Part shown: piece by piece, positions 8,187 through 18,656 of the stretch | How positions within the stretch are numbered: position 1 is the first letter of the stretch | How the letters are laid out: each line of letters starts with the position of its first letter | Assembly: GCA_004362315.1 (NCBI GenBank) | Contig: SNWL01000007.1 | Coordinates: 372,001 to 436,000 of the forward strand | From: Mycobacterium sp. BK086 | Lineage (GTDB): Bacteria; Actinomycetota; Actinomycetes; Mycobacteriales; Mycobacteriaceae | Length of the DNA stretch: 64,000 bases | Direction of reading: 5' to 3' | Translations under genes and position numbers: made by a program | The notes under the pieces: model-generated | What the model saw: only the letters and a program-made list of their open reading frames with translations | Databases searched by the model: none | Told to the model about the DNA's origin: nothing

Positions 8187-11100
8187 CTAGCCGAACGCCT
8201 CGTCGATGATCTCCTGCTGCTCGACGGCATGCACCTTCGAGCTGCCTGACGACGGTGCCGACATCGCGCGGCGAGAGATCCGCTTGATCCCGGTCAGCTT
8301 CTCCGGCAACAACTCCGGAAGCGTCAGCCCGAATGTCGGCCACGCGCCCTGGTTGGCCGGCTCTTCCTGCACCCAGAAGAACTGCTTGGCATTCGGATAG
8401 GTGTCGAGGGTGTTGCTCAGCCGCCGCTTGGGCAGCGGAGCCAGCTGCTCGACCCGCACGATCGCGACGTCGTCGCGCTTGTCCTTCTCCTTGCGTGCGA
8501 CCAGTTCGTAGTAGATCTTGCCGCTGGTCAACAGGATTCGGGTGACCTTGTCGCGATCGCCGTCGCCGTCGGTGTAGGTCGGCTCTTCCATGATCGACCG
8601 GAACTTCTGCTCGGTGAAGTCCCGGATGTCGCTGACGGCAGCCTTGTTGCGCAGCATCGACTTCGGCGTGAACACGATCAGCGGACGGTGCACCCCGTCC
8701 AGACCGTGGCGGCGCAGCAGGTGGAAATAGTTCGCCGGGGTCGACGGCAACGCGATCGTCATCGAGCCCTCGGCCCACAGCTGCAGGAACCGCTCGATGC
8801 GGCCCGAGGTGTGGTCCGGCCCCTGGCCTTCGTGGCCATGGGGGAGCAGCAGCACCACATCGGAGAGCTGGCCCCACTTGGCCTCGCCGGAGCTGATGAA
8901 CTCGTCGATGATCGACTGCGCGCCGTTGACGAAGTCGCCGAACTGCGCCTCCCACAACACAAGTGCGTCCTGGTTGCCCACCGAATAGCCGTATTCGAAG
9001 CCCACCGCCGCGTACTCCGACAGTGCGGAGTCGTACACCATCAACTTGCCGCCGGTCGGCGTGCCATCGGGATTGACGGTCAGCAGGTCCAGCGGGGTGA
9101 ACTCCACGCCGGTCTTGCGGTCGATGATCACGGCGTGCCGCTGGGTGAACGTGCCGCGGCGGGTGTCCTGCCCGGAGAACCGGATCAGCTTGCCCTCGGC
9201 CAAAAATGTTCCCAGCGCCAGCAATTCAGCGAACGCCCAGTCGACCTTGCCCTCGTAGGCCATCTCGCGGCGCTTCTCCAACACCGGCTTGACGCGCGGA
9301 TGCACGTTGAAGTCATCGGGGAACGCCAAGTGTGCGTCGCCGATGCGCGCCAGCAGCGACTTGTCCACCGCGGTGGTCATACCGCGCGGGATCATCTGGT
9401 CTTCCTCGACCGACTCGCTGGGCTCGATATCGTGCTTCTCAAGTTCGCGAACCTCGTTGAACACCCGCTCCAGCTGGCCCTGGTAGTCGCGCAGTGCGTC
9501 CTCGGCCTCTTTCATCGAGATGTCGCCGCGGCCGATCAGGCTTTCGGTGTAGGTCTTGCGGACACCGCGCTTGGTGTCGATGACGTCGTACATGTACGGC
9601 TGGGTCATCGACGGGTCGTCACCTTCGTTGTGCCCGCGACGGCGGTAGCACAGCATGTCGATGATGACGTCCTTCTTGAACTTCTGGCGGAAGTCCACGG
9701 CCAACCGTGCCACCCAGACACAGGCCTCGGGGTCGTCGCCGTTCACGTGGAAGATGGGGGCTCCCACCATCTTTGCGACGTCGGTGCAGTACTCCGAGCT
9801 GCGCGAGTCCTGCGGCGAGGTGGTGAAGCCGATCTGGTTGTTGACGATGATGTGGATCGTGCCGCCGGTGCGGTAGCCGCGCAGCAGCGCCAGGTTCAGC
9901 GTCTCGGCCACCACGCCCTGGCCGGCGAAGGCCGCATCGCCGTGCAGCATCATCGGCATCACGGTGAAACCGTCCTCGCCGGTACCCTTGTCCAGCAGAT
10001 CCTGCTTGGCCCGGACGATGCCTTCCATGACCGGGTCGACCGCTTCGAGGTGCGACGGGTTGGCGGTCAGCGACACTTCGATGTCGTTGTCGCCGAACAT
10101 CTGGATGTAGTTGCCGCTGGCGCCGAGGTGGTACTTGACGTCACCGGAGCCGTGCGCCTGCGAGGGGTTCAGATTGCCCTCGAACTCGCTGAAGATCTGC
10201 GAGTAGGGCTTGCCGACGATGTTGGCCAGCACATTGAGCCGGCCGCGGTGCGGCATGCCGATCACGACCTCGTCGAGCGCGTGTTCGGCGGCCTGGTCGA
10301 TCGCCGCGTCCATCATCGGGATGACGGTTTCGGCGCCTTCCAGCGAGAAGCGCTTCTGCCCAACGTATTTGGTCTGCAGGAAGGTCTCGAACGCCTCGGC
10401 GGCGTTCAGCTTGGACAGCACGTACTTCTGCTGCGCGACCGTCGGTCCCTCGTGCTTGACCTCGATGCGCTCCTGCAGCCACTTCTGCTGCTCGGGTTCG
10501 AGGATGTGGGTGTACTCGACGCCGATGTGGCGGCAGTAGGCATCGCGAAGCAGCCCGAGCACATCGCGCAGCTTCTTGTATTCCTTGCCGGCGAACCCGT
10601 CGACCTTGAACACGCGGTCCAGGTCCCACAGCGTGAGGCCGTGGGTGTTGACGTCGAGGTCGGGATGGCTGCGGAATCGGGTCTTGTCCAACCGCAGTGG
10701 GTCGATGTCGGCCATCAGGTGTCCGCGATTGCGGTATGCCGCAATCAATTCCATGACCCGCGCGTTCTTGTCGACGATCGAGTCCGGGTTGTCGGTGCGC
10801 CAGCGGACCGGCTCGTAGGGGATGCCCAGTTCGAAGAAGATCTCGTCGAAGAAATCGTCGGAGAGCAGCAGCTGATGGATCGTCCGCAGGAAGTCGCCGG
10901 ACTCCGCACCCTGGATGATGCGGTGGTCGTAGGTCGACGTCAGCGTGATCAGCTTGCCGATGCCCAGTTCGGCGATGCGTTCCTCGCTCGCGCCCTGGAA
11001 CTCGGCGGGGTACTCCATCGCGCCGGCACCCACGATCGCGCCCTGACCGGCCATCAGCCGCGGCACCGAATGAACGGTGCCGATGGTGCCCGGGTTGGTC

Positions 11101-11903
11101 AGCGAGATCGTCACGCCGGCGAAGTCCTCGGCGGTGAGCTTGCCGTCGCGGGCGCGCCGCACGATGTCCTCATAGGCGGCGATGAACTGACCGAACCGCA
11201 TCGTCTCGCAGTTCTTGATCGCCGCGACCACCAGCGAGCGCTTGCCGTCTTTGCCCTGCAGGTCGATAGCCAGGCCCAGATTGGTGTGCGCCGGCGTCAC
11301 CGAATTCGGCTTGCCGTCGACCTCGGCGAAGTGGCGGTTCATGTTGGGGAACGCCTTGACCGCCTGGACGATCGCGTAGCCCAGCAGGTGCGTGAACGAC
11401 ACCTTGCCGCCGCGGGTGCGCTTGAGGTGGTTGTTGATGACGATGCGGTTGTCGATCATCAGCTTCGCCGGGATGGCCCGCACGCTGGTCGCGGTCGGGA
11501 TCTCCAGCGAGGTGTTCATGTTCTTGACGACGGCGGCCGCCGCGCCGCGCAACACCTGGGTCTCTTCGCCGCTGTCGGCCTTGGGAGCAGGGGCCGGCGC
11601 CGCCTTGGCAGCGGGAGCCGGCGTCTTGGCCGGGGCGGCCGCGCCGTTGGCCGCGGGAGCGGTCTTGGCGGGGGCCGGCGTGGCAGGCGGTGCCGGTGCG
11701 GGCTCCGGCGGCGCCACGGGCGCCGCGCTGGGGGCCGACTGTCCGTTGCCGGTGGCGATCGACTCGGTCGTCGGCTCAGGGTTGTAGTCGACCAAAAACT
11801 CGTGCCAACTCTCGTCGACCGAGGAGGGGTCGTCGCGGAACTTGCGGTACATCTCCTCGACAAGCCATTCGTTCTGGCCGAATGGTGAACTGGTACTGCT
11901 CAC
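8187..11903 (-). CDS. kgd: Multifunctional 2-oxoglutarate metabolism enzyme Kgd
   Basis: Large TCA-cycle enzyme of 1238 residues combining an E2-like acyltransferase domain with the thiamine-diphosphate E1 domain. It decarboxylates 2-oxoglutarate and makes succinyl transfer products or 2-hydroxy-3-oxoadipate. In order it has the N-terminal SPFGQNEW segment, an Ala/Pro-rich flexible linker at about 45-105, the E2-like catalytic domain ([10 protein letters not shown]), and the E1 part ending in [12 protein letters not shown]. The start is placed at GTG 11903, because the conserved N-terminus of mycobacterial Kgd begins only a few residues before SPFGQNEW; an upstream in-frame start at 11963 would add 20 unrelated residues. 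Orthologue of Rv1248c. Activity is controlled by GarA in the genus (known, not visible here). Confidence 0.97.
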   Translation of the reverse strand: MSSTSSPFGQNEWLVEEMYRKFRDDPSSVDESWHEFLVDYNPEPTTESIATGNGQSAPSAAPVAPPEPAPAPPATPAPAKTAPAANGAAAPAKTPAPAAKAAPAPAPKADSGEETQVLRGAAAAVVKNMNTSLEIPTATSVRAIPAKLMIDNRIVINNHLKRTRGGKVSFTHLLGYAIVQAVKAFPNMNRHFAEVDGKPNSVTPAHTNLGLAIDLQGKDGKRSLVVAAIKNCETMRFGQFIAAYEDIVRRARDGKLTAEDFAGVTISLTNPGTIGTVHSVPRLMAGQGAIVGAGAMEYPAEFQGASEERIAELGIGKLITLTSTYDHRIIQGAESGDFLRTIHQLLLSDDFFDEIFFELGIPYEPVRWRTDNPDSIVDKNARVMELIAAYRNRGHLMADIDPLRLDKTRFRSHPDLDVNTHGLTLWDLDRVFKVDGFAGKEYKKLRDVLGLLRDAYCRHIGVEYTHILEPEQQKWLQERIEVKHEGPTVAQQKYVLSKLNAAEAFETFLQTKYVGQKRFSLEGAETVIPMMDAAIDQAAEHALDEVVIGMPHRGRLNVLANIVGKPYSQIFSEFEGNLNPSQAHGSGDVKYHLGASGNYIQMFGDNDIEVSLTANPSHLEAVDPVMEGIVRAKQDLLDKGTGEDGFTVMPMMLHGDAAFAGQGVVAETLNLALLRGYRTGGTIHIIVNNQIGFTTSPQDSRSSEYCTDVAKMVGAPIFHVNGDDPEACVWVARLAVDFRQKFKKDVIIDMLCYRRRGHNEGDDPSMTQPYMYDVIDTKRGVRKTYTESLIGRGDISMKEAEDALRDYQGQLERVFNEVRELEKHDIEPSESVEEDQMIPRGMTTAVDKSLLARIGDAHLAFPDDFNVHPRVKPVLEKRREMAYEGKVDWAFAELLALGTFLAEGKLIRFSGQDTRRGTFTQRHAVIIDRKTGVEFTPLDLLTVNPDGTPTGGKLMVYDSALSEYAAVGFEYGYSVGNQDALVLWEAQFGDFVNGAQSIIDEFISSGEAKWGQLSDVVLLLPHGHEGQGPDHTSGRIERFLQLWAEGSMTIALPSTPANYFHLLRRHGLDGVHRPLIVFTPKSMLRNKAAVSDIRDFTEQKFRSIMEEPTYTDGDGDRDKVTRILLTSGKIYYELVARKEKDKRDDVAIVRVEQLAPLPKRRLSNTLDTYPNAKQFFWVQEEPANQGAWPTFGLTLPELLPEKLTGIKRISRRAMSAPSSGSSKVHAVEQQEIIDEAFG

Positions 11904-12082
11904 GGCAGTTGCTCGCCTCAATTCCTTCGTCCGGGCAAGCCGCGCTTGGACGGTTGCCCCCACTTGTCAGCCCCGGCACGTAGCCGCGCCTAAAAGGCTA
12001 TCCCTTCTCACGTGTTCCCGAAGCACGTCGCCACCATGCCGAGCACTGCTGCGACAACCGGTCGACAGACGTCGGCGAACGG

Positions 12083-12832
12083 CTACTGTCCGGGCTCGAT
12101 CGCAGGCAGCAGATGCAGACTGACCGGCCATCGAGTGGGCGCGGGCCCAAACGCCGTGCGGGCATTGTTCACGATCTTTTTGCCCATCATTCGGTTGCCA
12201 CCGCCACCGACGACGGCTCCGATGCCGACGGGCAGCATTTTGCCCAGCGCCATTGCTGAGCGTTTGAGGGTGTATCGCTTGACGAAATACCGCATCAAGC
12301 GGGTGTTGAGCTGTGACAACGCGGGCAGCGGCAGCATCTCGGCACCCTCGGCCAGCCACGCGCCGCTGGTGCGGCCCGGGCCGAGCAGGTCCGCGATCGC
12401 ACCCTTGCTCTCGTCGCCGACGAGCACCGCCAGCACCAGCGCCCGGCGGCGCTCCCGCTGCTCGATCGGGATGCCGTGCACCTCGGCGATCGCCAGCACG
12501 AAGACCGCAGTGGCCTCCAGGAACACCAGGGTCTCGCCGGCCACCGCCGACAACGCGGTCAGCGTGCCGATTCCCGGCACCGCGGCCGCCGAACCGACGG
12601 CGGCGCCGCTGGCCATCACCGCGGCCAGGAAGCGCTTCTCGAGCTTGGTGACGATCTCGGCAGGGGTGGCCTCCGGATTGGAGCGCCGCAGCCGGGCGAC
12701 GTACGCCTTGACCGCCGGCGCCTGCACGCGGGTGCTGCGCTCGATGACCTGGGAGAGCACCCGCGCGGACATGGTCGCGTCGTCGTCGACCCGCGCCGGT
12801 AAATTCTCGGCGCTTCCTCGGCGAACCTTCAT
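12083..12832 (-). CDS. Putative membrane protein (Rv1249c-like)
   Basis: A 249-residue protein of unknown function. A hydrophobic Ala/Gly-rich stretch at about residues 70-115 could form one or two membrane segments, and a Gly-rich segment (GIGAVVGGGG) sits near residue 205. The position between kgd and the MFS genes, together with its character, fits M. tuberculosis Rv1249c, annotated only as a possible membrane protein. The organisation resembles EcsC-type proteins but I cannot support that firmly. About 180 bases separate it from kgd on the same strand, so it may be expressed on its own. Confidence 0.75.
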   Translation of the reverse strand: MKVRRGSAENLPARVDDDATMSARVLSQVIERSTRVQAPAVKAYVARLRRSNPEATPAEIVTKLEKRFLAAVMASGAAVGSAAAVPGIGTLTALSAVAGETLVFLEATAVFVLAIAEVHGIPIEQRERRRALVLAVLVGDESKGAIADLLGPGRTSGAWLAEGAEMLPLPALSQLNTRLMRYFVKRYTLKRSAMALGKMLPVGIGAVVGGGGNRMMGKKIVNNARTAFGPAPTRWPVSLHLLPAIEPGQ

Positions 12833-12968
12833 GGCGTGCCTTCCTGGTCAAGTACTCCCAGGCTAACGAACGAGCCCCGAAGAAAGGTGCCCTGCGGTGA
12901 TCCCGGTCACCGCAGGCCGGATAGCCCCAGGAGGAACAAATATTCACTGGCGCGCGCTGTGGGTGTGC

Positions 12969-14219
12969 ATGGCAACATCCCGGACTGTGACTGCCACCCG
13001 AAACACGTCGGCCGAGGCCGCGGCGGTGGCAACTCCCAGCCAGGTGCGGATGATCGTCGTGCTGGGTGCGATGGTGGCGTTGGGCCCCCTGACCATCGAC
13101 ATGTACCTGCCCGCACTGCCGCGGATCGCTCACGAACTCGGGGTGTCCTCGTCGGTGGCGCAGCTGACGCTGACCGGCACGTTGGCGGGGCTGGCGCTGG
13201 GGCAGCTCATCGTCGGCCCACTGTCGGATTCGCTGGGCCGGCGCCGTCCGTTGATGGCCGGGATCGTCCTGCACATGCTGGCCTCGCTCGCCTGCCTGTT
13301 CGCGCCCAACATCGAGGTGCTCAGCGTGGCTCGTGGCCTGCAGGGCATGGGTGCGGCGGCCGCGATGGTGGTGGCGGTCGCCGTCGTGGGTGATCTGTTC
13401 GACGACAGCGAGGCCGCCACGGTGATGTCGCGGCTGATGCTCGTGCTGGGGGTGGCGCCGATCGTCGCGCCGTCGCTGGGCGCGGCGGTGCTGCTGAAGG
13501 CGTCGTGGCATTGGGTGTTCGCCGGGCTGATCGTGGTGGCCGGCCTGCTGCTGATCGTCGCCGCGCTGGCGCTGCCGGAAACCCTTCCACGGGCGAACCG
13601 GCTGCCGTTGCGAGTGCGCTCGATCGCGTCGACCTACCTCTTCCTGCTGCGTGATCTCCGGTTCGTCATCCTCGTCCTGGTCGGCGCACTCGGGATGGCT
13701 GGGCTGTTCGCCTACATCGCCGGTGCGGCTTTCGTCCTGCAAGGCAGGCACGGCCTGGATCAGCAGACCTTCGCGCTGGTGTTCGGTGCGGGCGCGATCG
13801 CCTTCGTCGCCGCCACCCAGCTCAATGTGGTGCTGCTGCGCCGGTTCTCGCCACTGCGCATCCTGGTGGGTGCGCTGGTGACCGCGACGGTCGTCGGAGC
13901 GGTCTTCATCGCCCTGTCCGTGACCCACACCGGTGGGGTGTACGGCTTCCTGGTCCCGGTCTGGGCTGTCCTGGCGATGATGGGTTTTGTCATCCCGAAC
14001 GCTCCGGCCGTCGCACTCTCCCGCCACCACGAAGCGTCCGGCACGGCCGCCGCGCTGCTGGGTGCCGCGCAGTTCACCGTGGGTGCGGTGATCGCTCCGG
14101 TGGTGGGTCTGATGGGCAACGACGAGATCGCGCTGTCGATCGTGATGACGGCGGGTGTGGCGATCGCACTGCTGGCGCTGTTGGCGGTCGGCGGCGGCGA
14201 CGAGACCGCCGAGCACTAG
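12969..14219 (+). CDS. Bcr/CflA-type MFS drug exporter
   Basis: Proton-driven drug efflux pump of about 416 residues with 12 hydrophobic segments. The IDMYLPALP motif of helix 1 and motif A (GPLSDSLGRRRP) between helices 2 and 3 mark the Bcr/CflA branch of the DHA1 family. The start is uncertain. ATG 12969 is the first ATG shortly before helix 1. A strong AGGAGG at about 12929-12934 lies six to seven bases before an in-frame ATT (12942), and a GTG at 12897 has its own weak site; each gives a longer N-terminus. Substrates cannot be predicted. Followed on the same strand by a second MFS gene. Confidence 0.88.
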   Translation: MATSRTVTATRNTSAEAAAVATPSQVRMIVVLGAMVALGPLTIDMYLPALPRIAHELGVSSSVAQLTLTGTLAGLALGQLIVGPLSDSLGRRRPLMAGIVLHMLASLACLFAPNIEVLSVARGLQGMGAAAAMVVAVAVVGDLFDDSEAATVMSRLMLVLGVAPIVAPSLGAAVLLKASWHWVFAGLIVVAGLLLIVAALALPETLPRANRLPLRVRSIASTYLFLLRDLRFVILVLVGALGMAGLFAYIAGAAFVLQGRHGLDQQTFALVFGAGAIAFVAATQLNVVLLRRFSPLRILVGALVTATVVGAVFIALSVTHTGGVYGFLVPVWAVLAMMGFVIPNAPAVALSRHHEASGTAAALLGAAQFTVGAVIAPVVGLMGNDEIALSIVMTAGVAIALLALLAVGGGDETAEH

Positions 14220-14288
14220 CCCCCGACGATCGCGCGCGACGGGCCGATAGGCTCGGTCAAGCGGCGTGACGATATGAGGCGCGGGGGC

Positions 14289-14302
14289 CCACAACGTTGT
14301 GG
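14289..14302. promoter_or_regulatory. Perfect 14-bp palindrome upstream of MFS exporter, candidate operator
   Basis: CCACAACGTTGTGG is a perfect inverted repeat located 41 bases before the ATG at 14343, where a repressor of the exporter would be expected to bind. No regulator gene lies alongside. Operator role is inferred. Confidence 0.45.
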
Positions 14303-14342
14303 CGGACGCGCGCCCGCACCATCGGAACAAGCCGACTGAAGG

Positions 14343-16292
14343 ATGGATATGACCGGGAACATGGCCGGCCCTGTGCCGGACGTGGACTTGGACCTCGATC
14401 CGGACGGTGTGCTCGATCCTCCCGCGAATCCGTGGCGGGCACTGTGGGCCATGCTCGTCGGTTTCTTCATGATCCTCGTCGATTCGACGATCGTCGCGGT
14501 CGCCAACCCGAGCATCATGGACGGGCTGGAGATCACCGACTACGACACCGTCATCTGGGTGACCAGCGCCTATCTACTGGCCTACGCGGTGCCGCTGCTG
14601 CTGGCCGGACGTCTTGGTGACCGGTTCGGCCCGAAGAACCTCTACATCATCGGCCTGGCCATCTTCACCGTGTCGTCGCTGTGGTGCGGGCTGGCCGGCT
14701 CGATCGAGATGCTGATCTCCGCCCGCGTCGCGCAGGGCCTCGGCGCCGCCCTGCTGACCCCGCAGACGTTGTCGACGATCACCCGGATCTTCCCGCCCGA
14801 GCGCCGCGGCGTGGCGATGAGCATGTGGGGAGCGACGGCGGGCGTCGCCACCCTGGTCGGCCCGCTGGCCGGCGGTGTCCTCGTCGGTCGCCTGGGCTGG
14901 GAGTGGATCTTCTTCGTCAACGTCCCGGTCGGGGTGATCGGTCTGGCGCTGGCGGTGTGGCTCATCCCGACGCTGCCCACCACGCGTCACCGGTTCGACG
15001 TGGTCGGCGTCGCGCTCTCCGGCATCGGCATGTTCCTGGTGGTGTTCGGGCTGCAGGAAGGCCAGGGTCACCAGTGGCAGGCGTGGATCTGGGCGGTCAT
15101 CGTCGCCGGTATCGGGTTCTTCACCGCATTCGTGTACTGGCAGTCGATCAATCCGCGCGAGCCGCTGATCCCGCTGGAGATGTTCTCGGACCGAGACTTC
15201 AGCCTGTCCAATCTCGGTGTGGCCGTGATCGGTTTCGTCGTCACCGCGATGATGCTGCCGGTGATGTTCTACGCCCAGGTGGTGTGTGGGCTGTCGCCGA
15301 CGCGTTCCGCGCTGTTGATCGCGCCGATGGCGATCGTCAGCGGGGTGTTGGCCCCGTTCGTCGGGCAACTGGTCGATAAGGCGCATCCCCGTCCGATCCT
15401 CGGATTCGGGTTCTCCGTCGTCGCCATCGCCCTGACATGGCTGTCGATCGACATGACGCCGACGACCCCGATCTGGCGGCTGGTGTTGCCACTCATCGCG
15501 ATGGGCGTCGGCATGGCGTTCATCTGGGCGCCGTTGGCCACCACCGCCACCCGCAACCTGCCGCCGCATCTGGCCGGCGCCGGTGCCGGTGTCTACAACA
15601 CGACGCGCCAGGTCGGATCGGTGCTCGGCAGCGCGGGGATCGCCGCGTTCATGGCGTCGCGGATCAGCGACGAGATGCCGGCCGCACCGTCAGACGCCTC
15701 GCCCGCTGACCTGGCCGTGCTGAGCCTTCCCTCGTTCCTGCACGAGCCGTTCGCTGCAGCCTTGTCGCAATCGATGCTGCTGCCGGCGTTCGTCGCGCTG
15801 TTCGGAATCGTGGCTGCGCTGTTCGTGCTGGGCCCCCGGTTCGCGCGTGCGCGTATGGACGACGACGAGATCACCGACGAGATCCCCGCCTACGACGAGG
15901 GCTATGACGACGACGACTACGTCGAATATCTGGTGGAGCCGTCCTACCAGCGGGTGCCCGCGCCGGTGCCCGACGCCGCCGACGAGATCGACGAGATCGA
16001 CGACAAGACCGAAGTGATCGTGTGGGAGCGTCCCGAACCCGAACCCGAACCCGAACCAAATTCCGAACGGCGAAAATTCGACCCGCTGATCGATCCGATC
16101 GGGTTCGCGCACAACGGCTTCCATGTCGACGGCGAGTCGCGCTACCGGCCGCTGGAGAGGGTGGCACCCGAACCTGGGCCGCGCTCGCGGCACCGCCTCA
16201 CTGACGAGAGTGAACCTCGGCCCGCCCGGCACTATCGTGACGAGCACGACGAGGTCCAGAGCTACGGTCGCCACTCACGCCCGGGCGACTGA
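14343..16292 (+). CDS. EmrB/QacA-type MFS exporter (Rv1250-like) with long acidic tail
   Basis: A 14-helix drug:H+ antiporter of the DHA2 family, 649 residues. Motif A ([10 protein letters not shown]) follows helix 2 and the motif C-like [14 protein letters not shown] lies in helix 5. The position and sequence fit Rv1250 (579 residues). The membrane part ends near residue 500. The remaining about 145 residues form a cytoplasmic tail rich in Asp and Glu, with a run of Glu-Pro dipeptides, followed by a His/Arg-rich end; it looks disordered. The tail is longer than in the M. tuberculosis relative. Start ATG 14343 (a second ATG two codons on). Substrate unknown. Confidence 0.92.
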   Translation: MDMTGNMAGPVPDVDLDLDPDGVLDPPANPWRALWAMLVGFFMILVDSTIVAVANPSIMDGLEITDYDTVIWVTSAYLLAYAVPLLLAGRLGDRFGPKNLYIIGLAIFTVSSLWCGLAGSIEMLISARVAQGLGAALLTPQTLSTITRIFPPERRGVAMSMWGATAGVATLVGPLAGGVLVGRLGWEWIFFVNVPVGVIGLALAVWLIPTLPTTRHRFDVVGVALSGIGMFLVVFGLQEGQGHQWQAWIWAVIVAGIGFFTAFVYWQSINPREPLIPLEMFSDRDFSLSNLGVAVIGFVVTAMMLPVMFYAQVVCGLSPTRSALLIAPMAIVSGVLAPFVGQLVDKAHPRPILGFGFSVVAIALTWLSIDMTPTTPIWRLVLPLIAMGVGMAFIWAPLATTATRNLPPHLAGAGAGVYNTTRQVGSVLGSAGIAAFMASRISDEMPAAPSDASPADLAVLSLPSFLHEPFAAALSQSMLLPAFVALFGIVAALFVLGPRFARARMDDDEITDEIPAYDEGYDDDDYVEYLVEPSYQRVPAPVPDAADEIDEIDDKTEVIVWERPEPEPEPEPNSERRKFDPLIDPIGFAHNGFHVDGESRYRPLERVAPEPGPRSRHRLTDESEPRPARHYRDEHDEVQSYGRHSRPGD

Positions 16293-16350
16293 CCAGAGTG
16301 TTCGGTCCATTTTGGGATCGGTAGCGCCGTAGACAGTCTTCACTGATGTC

Positions 16351-16854
16351 ATGACGATCAAGCCGGCCCTGACCGCCACGATGGTGAGTATGGCCGCTCT
16401 CGCGTGGTTGCCGACCGCGCAGGCCGACGACGCTGCGTCGCCGTGCGCTCCGGCGCAGCTCGTGGTGACCGCATTGCCCATGCAGGCGGGGGTTTCCCAT
16501 CGGGGTGTGCCACTGGTTTTCGCCCTTGCGCCCGGCGCCGACCCCTGCACACTGACCGGCTATCCGGGCGTCGACTCCGGTACCGGCGGACCCTTGCTGC
16601 ACGCCCGGCGAACGCTGCGCGGATATCTCGGCGGCCTGCCAAGCGGGGTGGACATCCCGCCCACGGTCACCCTGGGGCCGGGGCATCCGGCGCAGGCCAT
16701 GGTGGAGGGCGTCGCCGTCGATGCCGACACCAACCAGTGCCCGACCTACACCGACTTGCTCGTCACCCCGCCCAACACCACCGGCACGGTGACCGTCCCG
16801 GCCACCATCGACACCTGCCAACTGCAGGTACACCCGGTCACAAGCGCGTCATGA
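16351..16854 (+). CDS. Exported DUF4232-type protein
   Basis: A 167-residue exported protein with a signal peptide (about 1-25, cleavage after AQA). The mature part has the features of DUF4232 proteins: an early CAPAQLVVT strand, repeated short beta strands and four cysteines that could pair. Function unknown. It ends in an ATGA overlap with the next exported protein, so the run of genes from 16351 to 19319 is probably one operon. Confidence 0.8.
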   Translation: MTIKPALTATMVSMAALAWLPTAQADDAASPCAPAQLVVTALPMQAGVSHRGVPLVFALAPGADPCTLTGYPGVDSGTGGPLLHARRTLRGYLGGLPSGVDIPPTVTLGPGHPAQAMVEGVAVDADTNQCPTYTDLLVTPPNTTGTVTVPATIDTCQLQVHPVTSAS

Positions 16855-17348
16855 GACGGGCGACGCTAGCCGCCTCCGTGGCGGCGACGGTGACAATGGC
16901 GACCGGTCTGGCGGCGCCCGCTGCGGCTCAGCCTGCCGCGTTCCAGCCCTGCGCCTGGGTGTCCGCCGACGAGGCGGGCGCGCTTCTCGGAGGTCCGGTC
17001 CAGACCACGGCGTGGGGCGACGAGGCCGGATCGTCCGACCTGTTCTGCAGCTACACCACAAGCACCAGCGACACCGGCTTGCAGGCCGATCTTCGCCTGC
17101 CCCAGTCATTTCCGGTGGACGCGGCCACGCAGTTCGCGCTGGCGGCCAACGGCGCCAACAGCACACCAGTCGATGGCCTCGGTCTCCGGGCGCAGTGCGT
17201 CCACGAGCCGACGACAACACCGCCGTCCACGACGGTGGTGGTCCTCCTCAGCGGGAATCGGCTGTACCGAGCCACCAGTTGGTACGGCACTTCGTGTGAC
17301 CAGCTCAAGCAATTCGCGCAGATCGCCATCGGCAGGATCGGCGCATGA
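16851..17348 (+). CDS. Small exported protein, DUF3558-like
   Basis: A 165-residue exported protein whose ATG overlaps the previous stop (ATGA at 16851-16854). A signal peptide covers about residues 1-27 (ending AAAQ). The mature part starts PCAWVSADEAGALLG, a pattern shared with DUF3558/LprC-type mycobacterial proteins, and includes four cysteines. There is no lipobox, so it is secreted rather than lipid-anchored. Family placement is tentative; function unknown. Its stop again overlaps a possible start of the next gene. Confidence 0.75.
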   Translation: MRRATLAASVAATVTMATGLAAPAAAQPAAFQPCAWVSADEAGALLGGPVQTTAWGDEAGSSDLFCSYTTSTSDTGLQADLRLPQSFPVDAATQFALAANGANSTPVDGLGLRAQCVHEPTTTPPSTTVVVLLSGNRLYRATSWYGTSCDQLKQFAQIAIGRIGA

Positions 17349-17371
17349 GCAACTTCGGAAAGGGTACCTCC

Positions 17372-18655
17372 ATGAACAATTTTCGCTGCGTTGCCGCCGT
17401 GGTGGCGGTAGCCGGGGTGGTGGCGGGTTGCTCGTCGTCGACGAATACCCCTGCGGCTCAGAGCTCTTCAGCGCCGGCCTCCAGTGTCGTTCCGGCGCCG
17501 ACGACCCCGGCCGCGCCGGCGACACCGGTTGCTGCCACCGAGGCCGCGCTCAAAGATGTTCCATGGTCGAAGGTCGGGCCGGGTTGGACGCTGGCCGAGT
17601 GGAGCCCGGTCGTTCCGCATCGGCCCGGCGAGCAGCGCGATCCCGACGAACCGACCCATGAGACCGTCGGCACGACACTGTATTTGGTGGACCCGGCGGG
17701 TAACCGCTACGCGATCACCACATTTGCGCCCGGTACTGAAATGCGACTGGTCGACTGGTCGGGCGACGGCAGCCACGCGTTGTTCACCGGGTCTTACGCC
17801 AGCCCGACATCGGCGGTCTCGGTAGACCTGCACACCGGGGAGCAGACCACCATCCCGGTCGACGGCCATCCGGCCTACACCCGACCCAACGGCACCGCGC
17901 TGTTGGTGTCGACCTCGTTCAATGGCAGCCAGCCGGGAACTCTCAAAAGGGTTGATCTCAAAGGTAATCCGCAGTTCACGTACCCGACCGGCGATCTGGC
18001 CGGCGCGGGTCAGTTCGGCGGCGACTATGTGGAGTCCCCTGATGGCACGCAGTTGGTGCTTGCCACCGCCAACCTCGGCAATGAGGTCGTGCCGCGCAGC
18101 GACAACAGCCTCGTCCTGATGACGAACGACGGCACGGTGACCAAAACGCTGCCGGCGCCGATGCCGAAAGCCCTGTGCGGACCGGTCAAATGGTGGACGC
18201 CGGGTTCGATCCTGGTGCACTGCACCGTCGAGCGGAGCTCGGCGAACCAGCTCTGGGAGGTGCCGCTGGACGGTGGTGCACCCACGCCGATCACCGCCGT
18301 CAACTCCGGCCAGGAAGACAACGGGTTCGGCGGCGATATCGGCGATGGTGACGCCTGGAAATTGCCGAGCGGCATCTTCCTTCAATCGGTCGGTGCATGC
18401 GGCACCGTATTCCTGTCCAAGCTGACCGCCGACGGACACACCACCCGGGTGACGATTCCCGGTGTGTCCGAGAACGTCTTCGTGGCCGGCGCGGCAAATG
18501 ACAGGTTGTTGGTGCGGGGCCAGGTGGGCTGCAGTGGAAGCAACTCGTTGGTGAGCTACGACCCGGCGGCGAACACGGCGACCGTCCTGCTCGGGCCGCC
18601 GATCAACGGCGGCGCGGTGAGCAACGCGATGTTGTATCCGACCGCGGATTCCTGA
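17372..18655 (+). CDS. Lipoprotein with predicted beta-propeller fold
   Basis: A 427-residue lipoprotein. The signal peptide ends in lipobox VVAGC, followed by a Ser/Pro/Thr/Ala-rich linker. The rest is a series of beta-strand repeats with Asp-Gly turns (SPDGTQLVL, DWSGDGSHALF, LTADGHTT) that resemble TolB/WD-like propeller blades. I infer a binding or scaffolding role at the cell surface; no enzyme motif is visible. Start: ATG 17372 is preceded by GGAAAGGG at a good distance. The upstream in-frame ATG 17345 overlaps the previous stop and would add nine residues. Confidence 0.75.
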   Translation: MNNFRCVAAVVAVAGVVAGCSSSTNTPAAQSSSAPASSVVPAPTTPAAPATPVAATEAALKDVPWSKVGPGWTLAEWSPVVPHRPGEQRDPDEPTHETVGTTLYLVDPAGNRYAITTFAPGTEMRLVDWSGDGSHALFTGSYASPTSAVSVDLHTGEQTTIPVDGHPAYTRPNGTALLVSTSFNGSQPGTLKRVDLKGNPQFTYPTGDLAGAGQFGGDYVESPDGTQLVLATANLGNEVVPRSDNSLVLMTNDGTVTKTLPAPMPKALCGPVKWWTPGSILVHCTVERSSANQLWEVPLDGGAPTPITAVNSGQEDNGFGGDIGDGDAWKLPSGIFLQSVGACGTVFLSKLTADGHTTRVTIPGVSENVFVAGAANDRLLVRGQVGCSGSNSLVSYDPAANTATVLLGPPINGGAVSNAMLYPTADS

Positions 18656-18656
18656 C

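Noticed and set aside
8688..11888. Open frame of about 1066 codons on the plus strand opposite kgd
   Set aside because: It lies wholly antisense to the strongly conserved kgd gene; its composition (Arg/His/Val/Asp-rich, no motifs) is what GC-rich antisense frames produce.
11904..11963. Longer kgd N-terminus starting at 11963
   Set aside because: The extra 20 residues are unlike Kgd proteins, whose N-terminus begins just before SPFGQNEW.
16032..16064. Tandem GAACCC-type repeat as a regulatory repeat
   Set aside because: It simply encodes the Glu-Pro repeat in the tail of the MFS exporter.
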